From NCBI RefSeq assembly GCF_900129565.1, contig NZ_FQWD01000003.1, positions 1 through 64,000 on the forward strand: 64,000 bases of DNA. The letters run 5' to 3'. Below are positions 1-8,437 of this stretch, piece after piece. The stretch's first letter is position 1. Each line of letters opens with the position of its first letter. The DNA comes from Marisediminitalea aggregata. GTDB taxonomy: Bacteria > Pseudomonadota > Gammaproteobacteria > Enterobacterales > Alteromonadaceae. The notes under the pieces were generated by a model. It had not been told where the DNA came from and searched no databases. It worked only from the letters and a program-made list of their open reading frames with translations. A program made the position numbers and the translations under genes.

Positions 1-97
1 TAACACCCCAAGAAGGGGCAATTACACGTGGGCTATAATACGGAACGAAGTGACGGGAGCCCACGTGTAATTGTCCCGCTTGCTTGGTTTGTTATGT
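1..97 (-). mobile_element. integron attC recombination site (3' end of a gene cassette)
   Basis: A perfect 16-bp inverted repeat (19-34 with 58-73) is extended outward by an imperfect stem: CCAAG near 8-12 pairs with CTTGG near 83-87, and TAAC at 1-4 pairs with GTTA at 91-94. On the minus strand the order is ACATAAC (R'' core), AAACCAAG, a GCGGGAC box, the long stem, a variable loop, and GTTA (R' core), which runs off the window. This is the layout of an attC site, and the unpaired bases between the arms fit the extrahelical bases used for strand choice by IntI. It lies 1-2 nt after the stop codon of the small gene at 99-398, as expected for a cassette. The rest of the R' core is outside the window. 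Confidence 0.8.
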
Positions 98-98
98 T

Positions 99-398
99 TT
101 ACACGCCGCCGTGCAGAGCTACCCAATACATTAAACCAATAAATGTGGAAAGTGGTACAGCCAATAATATGCTTGCAGTAGCTTGTATACGACTGTGCCC
201 TTTAATTAAAGCAACACCCCCTATTACTACGGCAATTATAGATATTGGGAATGCTGACAAAGCAATGTAAGGCGGCAACTCATGCAAAGTATTTTCAGCA
301 TTCGGTGTGGCGAATTCCCAAGATACAAAAGTGAATGTAATTCCAATTACCCACCCGGCTACGGAAGTTTTGAGCGCCATTCGACCAAAATTTCTCAT
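99..398 (-). CDS. cassette-borne small integral membrane protein, unknown function
   Basis: This encodes 99 residues with three likely membrane segments (about residues 11-29, 44-65 and 72-96) and short polar loops. I recognise no family. The gene sits between two GTTATGT core sites: its start codon is about 13 nt after the core at 412-419 and its stop is next to the attC site, so it fills a complete integron cassette of about 415 bp. Small membrane proteins of unknown role are common in cassettes of marine bacteria. The Shine-Dalgarno is weak (GGTAA), and expression may depend on a promoter in the preceding attI-like region. The base composition is AT-rich compared with the following chromosome, in line with acquisition by transfer. 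Confidence 0.7.
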   Translation of the reverse strand: MRNFGRMALKTSVAGWVIGITFTFVSWEFATPNAENTLHELPPYIALSAFPISIIAVVIGGVALIKGHSRIQATASILLAVPLSTFIGLMYWVALHGGV

Positions 399-411
399 TT
401 AGTTACCATGA

Positions 412-419
412 AACATAAC
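412..419 (-). mobile_element. upstream cassette junction (R'-type core site, GTTATGTT)
   Basis: Read on the minus strand this is GTTATGTT, the same heptamer whose complement forms the R'' core of the attC at 91-97. It marks the 5' end of the cassette holding the gene at 99-398. No stem-loop partner lies in the 130 bp beyond it, so it is not the end of another attC. It is either the core of an attI site or a point where a cassette was inserted at a secondary site. No integrase gene is seen between here and cysB. Confidence 0.55.
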
Positions 420-438
420 AATTTAATATCTTTCCAAA

Positions 439-474
439 TGGTGTAAAAACTTACACCAATTTGGTGTATATAAT
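439..474. promoter_or_regulatory. tandem dyad TGGTGTA / TACACCA / TGGTGTA next to TATAAT
   Basis: Three copies of one heptamer alternate in orientation: TGGTGTA at 439-445, TACACCA at 452-458 and TGGTGTA at 462-468. This gives two overlapping palindromes, the second being perfect around a 3-nt spacer. TATAAT follows at 469-474. The arrangement looks like an operator or an attI-type set of integrase-binding repeats ahead of the cassette. No convincing -35 box was found on the plus strand and no plus-strand gene follows, so the target is probably the minus-strand cassette gene. Apart from this dyad and the cysB terminator, 399-670 holds nothing recognisable. Confidence 0.4.
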
Positions 475-622
475 TCAGTCATAATAGTCCACGAAGTCCT
501 TTCAATACAACACCTTGTTTCATTCCATATTGGGGCAAGCTGGTTTTAATTGTGTGAAATACACTGCTTTGGGTAGTTATTTTTTTCGACAATTTTATCT
601 CCATACATTTACTGCTCAGAAC

Positions 623-649
623 AAAAAGCCCGGTAAAACCGGGCTTTTT
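623..649 (-). terminator. intrinsic terminator of cysB
   Basis: An 11-bp stem, AAAAAGCCCGG with CCGGGCTTTTT, encloses a 5-nt loop, with T-runs on both strands. It lies just past the cysB stop on the minus strand and separates cysB from the cassette region. Confidence 0.85.
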
Positions 650-670
650 TATTTTCTGTTTAGAGAACAA

Positions 671-1684
<1,014 letters not shown>

Positions 1685-1818
1685 TTAAGCCAACTGCTCC
1701 CTGCCAAACACCAAGCAATCTGTGTCTGGTCAACGGCTTATGCAAAAATAGAGGAAATATTTACAATTATGATAGATACTAGCATAAGCAAGTCTGACAA
1801 TAATTGGAAGTAGCCAAA

Positions 1819-2520
1819 ATGACAAGCGCCAACGAACAAGATAACCAAATTGATTTTTCAACGGTATTGGCAGCAGCCGTGCACGATATGAAAAACTCTT
1901 TGAATTTGTTGGTACAGTCTGTTGAACAAATTGCCAGCTCGTTGCCTGATGACATGCAGGAAACAAAACAGCAAATCGTAGATTTGCATTACGAAGCAAG
2001 TCGAATGAACACAGGGCTGGTACAAATATTGTCGTTGTATCGTGCGAATCGCAATTCACTGCCCGTCTTAATCGATCAAAGCTTTGTGAATGATTTAATT
2101 GACGATATTATTAGTGCTAACCAGTTATACGCCTCACAAAAACACATCGACATTGAAGTGGACTGTTGTGAAGACCTCGCGTGGTACCTCGACGCAGACC
2201 TAGTATACTTATTAGTAAATGATGTATTAATCAATGCATTACGGTATGGTACGTCTAGAATAAAGGTATCGGCGCTACAAGATGATGAGAACCTTGTTAT
2301 TAAAGTCGAAGACGATGGCAATGGCTACCCGGACTTTATGCTGGTAAAAGACGATGCAAAACCATCTGATTTTAATGTAACGCAAGGCCGTACCGGGCTC
2401 GGTTTATACTTTGCGCATTTAATTGCCAGCGCACACGTTCGCAACGGTAAGCACGGCAAAATCTCGCTGTCGAACGGTGGTTCACTCGGCGGCAGTGTGT
2501 TTGAAGTTAAAATACCTTAA
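1819..2520 (+). CDS. soluble sensor histidine kinase without input domain
   Basis: This is a 233-residue protein starting at ATG 1819, preceded by GGAAG at a good distance; an upstream in-frame TTG at 1804 has no ribosome site. An H-box-like segment VHDMKNSLN puts the phospho-acceptor at His22. A HATPase_c domain follows at about residues 110-230, with an N-box (NDVLINALRYG), DDGNGYPD and a G-box TGLGLYFAHLI. There is no membrane segment or sensor domain, so input probably comes from a partner. The downstream membrane protein (gap 65 nt) may be co-transcribed. A cognate response regulator is not adjacent; the REC-TPR proteins in this window are only possible partners. Confidence 0.75.
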   Translation: MTSANEQDNQIDFSTVLAAAVHDMKNSLNLLVQSVEQIASSLPDDMQETKQQIVDLHYEASRMNTGLVQILSLYRANRNSLPVLIDQSFVNDLIDDIISANQLYASQKHIDIEVDCCEDLAWYLDADLVYLLVNDVLINALRYGTSRIKVSALQDDENLVIKVEDDGNGYPDFMLVKDDAKPSDFNVTQGRTGLGLYFAHLIASAHVRNGKHGKISLSNGGSLGGSVFEVKIP

Positions 2521-2585
2521 AGATTGGCCGATATAGAATCAAATAGTCAGGACGAAACAATACAGAGCATGACAGGAACAACTGA

Positions 2586-3347
2586 ATGACCGCCATAATA
2601 ATAATTATTCTGATCGTAGTATTGGTGATCATCGCGATCGTGGTTAACGCTTATCAGCAATATAAAGCGAAAATGGATGCCGAGCGTCGCGCCGAAATTG
2701 CCAAGCAGCGCACCATTATCGACGAAACAGAAAACGTATTAATGGCCACGTCTCAGATGCCAATCTCACAAGGTCTGATTAGAATCTTGTTGCAACGTAT
2801 TCAACGTGCTCTTCAGGTAACTCTGGAACTCAATCCAGGCTCACCCGACTTAAAACAAAATATTCAGGACATAGACGCTCGACTGAAATCTATCGATGTC
2901 GATCCCGACAAACAAAACCAGTTCACATTGCCTGAAACTGACAAAATGATCATTCAGTATATTCAGGCAGTGAAAAAACTGCGCATTATGATTCGTTCGG
3001 AGCGAAGCAAAGGTAAAATCGATGGCAATACCTTTATGGAGCAAGACAAGCAGCTAGAGCGCTTGCAGTTAAAAGTAAACGTGGAAACGCTTATACGTAG
3101 AGGGCGTGCCGCACAGCAAACCAATATGCTTGGTTCTGCCCGTCAGTATTTTGAGAAGGCCGTAACGGCGCTGGAAAACCAGGTTCAACCCGACGAGTTT
3201 TGCCAAACCCGTTTAGACTGGCTGAAACAGCAATTACAAGAGATTCAGGAAAACCTGAAAAACGTCAACGCACAAGACCGCGCCAAGAAGAAAGAACAAG
3301 AGCGCGACGAGCTCGACGAACTCTTTGCACCTAAGAAGAAGTGGTAA
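2586..3347 (+). CDS. membrane-anchored coiled-coil protein, unknown function
   Basis: This encodes 253 residues. A very hydrophobic N-terminal helix (residues 3-22, mostly Ile and Val) is followed by a basic, helical cytoplasmic part with several heptad-rich stretches and a highly charged C-terminus ending in basic residues. A segment near residues 180-220 (GSARQYFEKAVTAL) resembles a single TPR-like hairpin. I recognise no named family. It follows the orphan histidine kinase and probably shares its transcript. Its stop is 1 nt from the stop of the convergent LysR gene, and no terminator hairpin lies between them. Confidence 0.7.
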   Translation: MTAIIIIILIVVLVIIAIVVNAYQQYKAKMDAERRAEIAKQRTIIDETENVLMATSQMPISQGLIRILLQRIQRALQVTLELNPGSPDLKQNIQDIDARLKSIDVDPDKQNQFTLPETDKMIIQYIQAVKKLRIMIRSERSKGKIDGNTFMEQDKQLERLQLKVNVETLIRRGRAAQQTNMLGSARQYFEKAVTALENQVQPDEFCQTRLDWLKQQLQEIQENLKNVNAQDRAKKKEQERDELDELFAPKKKW

Positions 3348-3348
3348 T

Positions 3349-4248
3349 TTAAGCGCCGCTTTTAATCACACTTTTTTCGCAAACCTGTTGCCACAAGGTT
3401 TGCGATGCTTTTGACGTAACACCTCTGGACGCACGAATAACACCAACTCGTTTCACCAACGGGTTGTTTTCTATTTCCCGGCAAACCAATCCTTTTCGCA
3501 ACATTTGCTCAAGGCACAGTGAAGGGACAACGGATATCCCCAGCCCTTGTGCGATTAATTGCCCAACAGAGCCATACTGCCCGGTTTCTGCCACTATTTG
3601 CAATGAACCAAACTGACTTGCGGTTTCCTCGGTCCACTGTCTTACACTTGAGCCTTTATTAAGCGCAATAAAAGGTTTGCTCACCAGGTCTTCCCAGCGA
3701 ATACGTTTGTGCGTTCCCAGCGGATGGTCAGCCTGCATAACTGCGACAAAGTTATCGGTAAACAGTGGAACGAATTCCAGATTGTCCATCACCTCAGGCT
3801 CGAAACAAAAGCCCAGTTCTGCGCGACCAGAACGCACCGCGTCAATCGTTTCTTCCATAATGACATCCAGTATTCGCAATCGAATATTGGGATAGTCCTG
3901 ATGAAACCGCATCAATATGGGCGGCAGTTTAGACTCGGCAAACGACGGCATGGCAGCCACCACTAACCTGCCCTGCGACATCGCAAATAAATGCTGAACG
4001 CCATCAATGGCATCGTCCCAGTCATGCAATAAACGTTTGGCTTGCGGCAACAAGGTTTCACCTTCAGGTGTTAGCTGTACCCGTCGCGTTGTGCGGCTGA
4101 ATAACTGGCCGCCCAGCTGCTCTTCCATCTTCTTAATAGCACTGGACAGCGCCGGCTGGGTTAAAAACAGTTTCTCAGCGGCTTCGGCGAACGTTGCCGA
4201 CTCAGCCACACACACAAACGCTTGCATATTTCGGTAAGACACACTCAT
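3349..4248 (-). CDS. LysR-family transcriptional regulator, likely controls scoAB
   Basis: This 299-residue protein has an N-terminal LysR helix-turn-helix (about residues 5-62, FLTQPALSSAIKKMEEQLG) and a substrate-binding effector domain from about residue 90. It is divergent from scoAB across a 101-bp gap that contains an inverted repeat, the usual arrangement for a LysR regulator and its target operon. The inducer cannot be read from sequence; an acyl-CoA, keto-acid or hydroxy-acid would suit the target. The protein differs from CysB in this window in both length and effector domain. Confidence 0.85.
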   Translation of the reverse strand: MSVSYRNMQAFVCVAESATFAEAAEKLFLTQPALSSAIKKMEEQLGGQLFSRTTRRVQLTPEGETLLPQAKRLLHDWDDAIDGVQHLFAMSQGRLVVAAMPSFAESKLPPILMRFHQDYPNIRLRILDVIMEETIDAVRSGRAELGFCFEPEVMDNLEFVPLFTDNFVAVMQADHPLGTHKRIRWEDLVSKPFIALNKGSSVRQWTEETASQFGSLQIVAETGQYGSVGQLIAQGLGISVVPSLCLEQMLRKGLVCREIENNPLVKRVGVIRASRGVTSKASQTLWQQVCEKSVIKSGA

Positions 4249-4264
4249 ATTAATAACTTTTATT

Positions 4265-4278
4265 TATCAATACTGATA
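4265..4278. promoter_or_regulatory. LysR-type operator candidate (TATCA-N4-TGATA)
   Basis: A perfect 5-bp inverted repeat with a 4-nt spacer lies in the 101-bp gap between the LysR gene and scoA. It contains the T-N11-A core expected of LysR-family sites. Its place between divergent genes supports autoregulation plus control of scoAB. Confidence 0.45.
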
Positions 4279-4349
4279 TAAATTCGATTTTACAAAATTT
4301 TAACGCTGTTTGATACTACTTGCGTTCACAACATTTAGGAGAGCGTGCT

Positions 4350-5048
4350 ATGTCTGGTTTCGATAAAGTCGTATCCAGTTACGAAGAAGCAATGCAGGGA
4401 TTGTCTGACGACATGACCGTGATTGCCGGAGGCTTTGGCCTGTGTGGTATCCCGGAAGGACTTATTGCACAGATTAAAAAAATGGGCACGAAAGGCCTGA
4501 CCGTTGTATCAAACAACTGCGGTGTAGACGGCTTTGGTCTGGGTATTCTGCTGGAAGACAAGCAAATCAAAAAAATGGTCTCTTCTTATGTAGGTGAGAA
4601 TGCCTTGTTTGAACAACAGCTGTTAAATGGCGAGCTGGAAGTTGAATTAACCCCGCAAGGGACGCTGGCCGAGAAAATGCGCGCAGGCGGCGCGGGTATC
4701 CCGGCGTTTTATACCGCGACCGGTTACGGCACGCCGGTTGGTGAAGGTAAAGAAGTAAAAGAATTTAACGGTCGCCCGTATATTCTGGAAGAGTCGATTA
4801 CCGGTGATTTTGCTATTGTTAAAGCCTGGAAAGCAGACCGTTATGGCAACTGTGTTTATCGTCATACTGCACAAAACTTTAACCCAATGGCGGCGACTGC
4901 CGGAAAAATCACGGTGGTTGAAGTAGAAGAAATTGTTGAACCCGGCACACTGGATCCAGCGCATATTCACACACCCGGCATCTACGTAGATCGCGTTATT
5001 CAGGGTACGTTTGAAAAACGTATCGAACGTCGCGTAACGGCTAAATAG
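4350..5048 (+). CDS. scoA: 3-oxoacid CoA-transferase subunit A (ScoA)
   Basis: This 232-residue subunit A of a class I CoA-transferase moves CoA from succinyl-CoA (or another acyl-CoA) to a 3-oxoacid such as acetoacetate. The CoA-binding glycine motif [11 protein letters not shown] is at residues 27-37, followed by [11 protein letters not shown]. The start at ATG 4350 is chosen because AGGAGAG precedes it; the frame extends further upstream without a ribosome site. The gene is 9 nt ahead of scoB, whose product carries the catalytic Glu, and together they form the enzyme. The pair supports acetoacetate or branched-chain amino acid catabolism, in line with the mms operon elsewhere in the window. 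Confidence 0.9.
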   Translation: MSGFDKVVSSYEEAMQGLSDDMTVIAGGFGLCGIPEGLIAQIKKMGTKGLTVVSNNCGVDGFGLGILLEDKQIKKMVSSYVGENALFEQQLLNGELEVELTPQGTLAEKMRAGGAGIPAFYTATGYGTPVGEGKEVKEFNGRPYILEESITGDFAIVKAWKADRYGNCVYRHTAQNFNPMAATAGKITVVEVEEIVEPGTLDPAHIHTPGIYVDRVIQGTFEKRIERRVTAK

Positions 5049-5057
5049 GAGGCAGTC

Positions 5058-5717
5058 ATGGCATTAACCAGAGATCAAATCGCAATGCGTGTGGCCCAGG
5101 AATTTCAGGACGGCAACTACGTAAACCTGGGTATTGGTATTCCTACCCTGGCCGCTAACTATGTACCAGACGGCATCAGTGTCATGCTTCAGTCTGAAAA
5201 CGGATTGCTGGGTATGGGTCCTTACCCTACCGAAGAACAGCTCGACGCAGACATGATCAACGCAGGTAAAGAGACTGTGACCGCCATTACCGGCGCGTCC
5301 ATCTTTAGCTCAGCCGAGAGTTTCGCCATGATACGCGGCGGCCACGTTGACTTCACGGTACTGGGTGCGTTTGAAGTAGACGTAAACGGTAATATTGCCT
5401 CGTGGATGATTCCCGGCAAACTTATCAAAGGCATGGGTGGTGCAATGGACCTGGTAGCGGGTGCTAAAAACATTATCGTTACCATGACTCACGCCGACAA
5501 ACACGGTAACTCTAAACTGCTGCAGGAATGCACACTGCCGTTAACCGGTGTGAACTGTATTACGCGCATTATTACCGACTTAGCAGTTCTGGAAGTCAAA
5601 GACGGTGCCTTCCATTTACGCGAGCGCGCACCCGGCGTATCTGTTGAAGAAATTCGCGAGAAAACAGCAGGTAAACTGGTTGCCGAAGGCGACATTCCGG
5701 AAATGCAATTCGCTTAA
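5058..5717 (+). CDS. scoB: 3-oxoacid CoA-transferase subunit B (ScoB)
   Basis: This 219-residue B subunit has the active-site motif SENGLLG, with the catalytic Glu at residue 47 that forms the glutamyl-CoA thioester, and an early GIGIPT glycine turn at residues 25-30. It starts 9 nt after scoA with a clear AGGAGG-like site (AGGAGGCAGTC), so the two are co-translated at similar rates. The length is the usual one for the separate B subunit. A hairpin at 5744-5769 probably ends the operon. Whether the preferred acceptor is acetoacetate or another keto-acid cannot be told from sequence. Confidence 0.92.
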   Translation: MALTRDQIAMRVAQEFQDGNYVNLGIGIPTLAANYVPDGISVMLQSENGLLGMGPYPTEEQLDADMINAGKETVTAITGASIFSSAESFAMIRGGHVDFTVLGAFEVDVNGNIASWMIPGKLIKGMGGAMDLVAGAKNIIVTMTHADKHGNSKLLQECTLPLTGVNCITRIITDLAVLEVKDGAFHLRERAPGVSVEEIREKTAGKLVAEGDIPEMQFA

Positions 5718-5743
5718 TTCCCTTTGCGGCCTCCTGGCCATTT

Positions 5744-5769
5744 GGCGGCGGGCGTCGTGTCCCGCTGCC
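5744..5769 (+). terminator. putative terminator of scoAB
   Basis: A 9-bp GC-rich stem (GGCGGCGGG with CCCGCTGCC, one G-T pair) encloses an 8-nt loop, followed by a T-rich stretch. It lies 27 nt after the scoB stop. Confidence 0.45.
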
Positions 5770-5864
5770 CTTGTCTTTTGCTTTATGGCCTACTCTTCCC
5801 GCTTTCGCTTTACTCTATGGGTTAATCAGGGATAATAAGCGCGATCTTATTGCGGAGCCCTGTT

Positions 5865-7214
5865 TTGTTAATTACCGATTTACCCGTTAACCATACCATT
5901 ATCACCCGTCTTCAGGATAAAGGCTTTACTGAGCTGACTGATGTGCAGGAACAAACTATTCTGCCTGCCCTGTTGGGTAAAGACATTATGGCCTCGTCGA
6001 AAACGGGTTCGGGCAAAACACTGGCGTTTTTAGTGCCCATCGTGCACCGACTGTTAACTCAGAAAGCGTTGAGCAAACAGGACCCGCGTGTGATTATTCT
6101 TGCGCCAACCCGCGAATTAGCCAAACAGGTATTTTCCGAAGCCAAATGGCTGTGCCAAAAGAAAAACCTGGCGACCACGCTGGTTGTAGGCGGCGACAAT
6201 TACAACGACCAAACCAAAGCACTGCGCCGTAACCCGCACATCATTGTTGGCACACCCGGCCGTATTGCTGATCATTTGGAAGACAAAAGCTTTTTCATCA
6301 ACGGTTTGGAAATGCTGGTATTTGATGAAGCTGACCGTATGCTGGATTTAGGGTTTGCCAAAGCGTTAACTCTGATTAATCAATTAGCCGATCACCGTAA
6401 GCGCCAGACCATGCTGTTCTCAGCGACGCTTGACCATATCGAACTGAATCATTTACTCGACAGGTTGTTGAAGTCACCGGTTCGCGTCGCCATTGGCAAC
6501 GCGAATGCCCAGCATACTGAAATTACCCAAAGCCTGTACTTCGCTGATGGCCCGGATCACAAAGACGCCATGTTAGCTAACCAGCTACAGCAGTTAGAGT
6601 ACAATCAGGCAATCGTATTTACCGCTACGCGCGACGACGCAGAGCGTATCGCAACGGCCATGGCAGAACTGGTGCCAGGGCGAACATTCCGTGCCCTGCG
6701 TGGTGATTATGCTCAGTCTAAACGTTCATTAACCATGAACGATTTTGGACGTGGTCAGTTCGACGTGTTGGTTACCACAGATGTTGCATCCCGTGGTTTG
6801 GATCTATCTAAAGTTGGTTTGGTGATCAACTACGATCTCCCCAAACAACCCGAAGAATACATTCACCGCATCGGCCGTACTGGCCGGGCTGGAAACAAAG
6901 GGACTGCGGTGTCGTTTGTGGGTAAACGGGACTGGCAAACCTATACCTTGCTTACTCAGCAGTTGAGCTACGATATCGCACCGCAACCTCACCCAGAGCT
7001 GCCTGCGACGTTCAGCGGCAAGAAGCCTAAAGTCGCTAAGCCTAAAGCCAAAAGTGGTTCAGGTAAGGCGAAAGCAGCTAACGAGAAAGCCAAGAGCAAT
7101 AAACCCGCTAAACGCGTACGCGCCATGCAGGGCGAGGACATTGGTGATATGCCAATGCGCCGAAAAGCGACGCCTTCTCAGGAATTACTCGACTCGGATG
7201 ACAGTGAAGAATAA
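5865..7214 (+). CDS. DEAD-box ATP-dependent RNA helicase
   Basis: This 449-residue helicase has all core motifs: a Q-motif region at about residues 21-28, Walker A SSKTGSGKT (44-52), PTRELA, TPGR, DEAD near residue 150 and SAT. In the second RecA domain it has VTTDVASRGLD and HRIGRTGRAG. The C-terminal tail (about residues 385-449) is rich in Lys and Ala and probably binds RNA. It belongs to the RhlE/SrmB-like bacterial group and acts on structured RNA in ribosome assembly or decay. TTG at 5865 is preferred as start because GGAG lies 8 nt upstream; an in-frame TTG at 5850 has no suitable site. The exact paralogue cannot be assigned. Confidence 0.88.
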   Translation: MLITDLPVNHTIITRLQDKGFTELTDVQEQTILPALLGKDIMASSKTGSGKTLAFLVPIVHRLLTQKALSKQDPRVIILAPTRELAKQVFSEAKWLCQKKNLATTLVVGGDNYNDQTKALRRNPHIIVGTPGRIADHLEDKSFFINGLEMLVFDEADRMLDLGFAKALTLINQLADHRKRQTMLFSATLDHIELNHLLDRLLKSPVRVAIGNANAQHTEITQSLYFADGPDHKDAMLANQLQQLEYNQAIVFTATRDDAERIATAMAELVPGRTFRALRGDYAQSKRSLTMNDFGRGQFDVLVTTDVASRGLDLSKVGLVINYDLPKQPEEYIHRIGRTGRAGNKGTAVSFVGKRDWQTYTLLTQQLSYDIAPQPHPELPATFSGKKPKVAKPKAKSGSGKAKAANEKAKSNKPAKRVRAMQGEDIGDMPMRRKATPSQELLDSDDSEE

Positions 7215-7233
7215 CTAAGCTAAGGAAGTTGTT

Positions 7234-8088
7234 ATGCGCCCACTACTGGATAAGCTCTCTAAACTGCTGTGCGTAACAATTACCGCGTGCTCTGCCACTA
7301 ACGCATTGGCGAACAATGAATTTCACGACCTGGCCTATGGCAATGACCCAGCGCAAACACTCGACGTGTACGCGCCGACAGCCACCGAGGGCGCCCCTGT
7401 TATTGTTATGGTCCATGGTGGAGCCTGGCGCTTCGGCGACAAAGATAATCGTGGCGTTGTGAAACACAAGGTGGCGCACTGGGTCAATAACGGTTACGTT
7501 TTCACGTCGCTGAATTACCGTATGCTGCCTGCTGCTGATTTACTTACTCAGGTACAGGACATTGTGTCAGCCATTCAATTTGTACAGGCTAACGCCGCTT
7601 CTTGGGGTGGCGATCCTGCTCAGGTAATTTTAATGGGCCATTCTGCAGGAGCGCATCTTGTTGCGCTGGTTAACGCCCAGGCCTCCGCTGGCCTGCTGGA
7701 TTCAAAAATTGCCTATCCCTGGCTAGGCTCCATCGCACTCGACTCAGCCGTTTACGACGTAGTTAAAGTTATGCGCGCCACAGACACGCCCCGGCTATAC
7801 AAACATGCCTTTGGTGAAGACCCTGCGTTCTGGCAGGCTGTCTCTCCCCTTCACGTCTTAGCGGGAAAAATACCGCCATTGCTGCTGGTGTGCTCTGAAA
7901 AGCGACCCGATGAGGCCTGTGATCAGGCATCGCAATTTAAGCTACGTGTCGAGTCATTTGGCAGCGACGTAGATATACTAACAAAGAAACTGTCACACCG
8001 AGATATCAACGTATTATTGGGTAAAGACGAAGCCTACACGGCGCAAGTCGACGCCTTTCTTAAACAGATACAAAAAAAACGCAGTTAA
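7234..8088 (+). CDS. exported alpha/beta hydrolase (esterase/lipase type)
   Basis: This 284-residue protein has a probable N-terminal signal peptide (hydrophobic segment about residues 8-26, ending ALA). The oxyanion-hole motif is HGGAW at residues 61-65 and the nucleophile elbow GHSAGA puts Ser at 137. A later LSHRDIN segment offers the catalytic His. The HGG and GxSAG motifs place it with the hormone-sensitive-lipase / carboxylesterase / kynurenine-formamidase-like group. The substrate is unknown. It follows the helicase gene by 19 nt with AAGGAAG before the ATG and ends inside a palindromic terminator. Confidence 0.8.
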   Translation: MRPLLDKLSKLLCVTITACSATNALANNEFHDLAYGNDPAQTLDVYAPTATEGAPVIVMVHGGAWRFGDKDNRGVVKHKVAHWVNNGYVFTSLNYRMLPAADLLTQVQDIVSAIQFVQANAASWGGDPAQVILMGHSAGAHLVALVNAQASAGLLDSKIAYPWLGSIALDSAVYDVVKVMRATDTPRLYKHAFGEDPAFWQAVSPLHVLAGKIPPLLLVCSEKRPDEACDQASQFKLRVESFGSDVDILTKKLSHRDINVLLGKDEAYTAQVDAFLKQIQKKRS

Positions 8089-8098
8089 CTGCGGTTTT
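8073..8098 (+). terminator. terminator overlapping the hydrolase stop codon
   Basis: A 14-bp perfect palindrome (CGCAGTTAACTGCG, 8080-8093) is flanked by an A-run upstream and a T-run downstream. The stop codon TAA lies in the loop. Confidence 0.7.
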
Positions 8099-8127
8099 AA
8101 GTATGGCTGTTTAGTAGAAAGTACTTA

Positions 8128-8370
8128 TTAGTACTCCCACCAACACTCCTGCCACCAAGACAAAAATTCTTCAAAATCAATGAAGCCATCGTCGTTGGTA
8201 TCAATCAGTTTAAAGCCCTCTTCCACGTGACTGGCCTTGGTTTTTGGCGAGATCACGGTAAGCAATTCAATAAACTCTTTCATATCGATTTGGCCATTTC
8301 CATCACGATCGAAAAAGCTAAAATCTTTTTGAATTTCGGCGACTTTTTCGGGTGTTAATTCAGTAGACAC
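8128..8370 (-). CDS. small EF-hand calcium-binding protein
   Basis: This 80-residue protein consists of little more than two canonical EF-hands. Loop 1 is at residues 21-32 (DRDGNGQIDMKE) and loop 2 at 57-68 (DTNDDGFIDFEE). Both have acidic ligands at positions 1, 3, 5 and 12 and Gly at position 6. The C-terminus is Trp-rich and ends WWEY. There is no signal peptide, so it should be cytoplasmic and may act as a Ca2+ buffer or a calmodulin-like sensor. It stands alone, convergent to the hydrolase gene. The partner is unknown. Confidence 0.88.
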   Translation of the reverse strand: MSTELTPEKVAEIQKDFSFFDRDGNGQIDMKEFIELLTVISPKTKASHVEEGFKLIDTNDDGFIDFEEFLSWWQECWWEY

Positions 8371-8437
8371 TGCCTTTCCCTTCTGTTTTTCCCAATGCGG
8401 GCAGTGTAACCCTACCCACTCACATTGTCTATGTTAA

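Noticed and set aside
1..97. Left-edge inverted repeat as an ordinary terminator or REP element
   Set aside because: The R'' and R' core heptamers, the extra unpaired bases and the cassette gene next to it fit an attC site better; there is no T-run.
479..670. Minus-strand frame of 63 residues between the cassette and cysB
   Set aside because: It covers the cysB terminator hairpin, has no ribosome site, and its composition is that of AT-rich non-coding sequence.
5718..5864. A short gene between scoB and the helicase
   Set aside because: The only open frame begins inside scoB and lacks its own start signals. The stretch holds a probable terminator.
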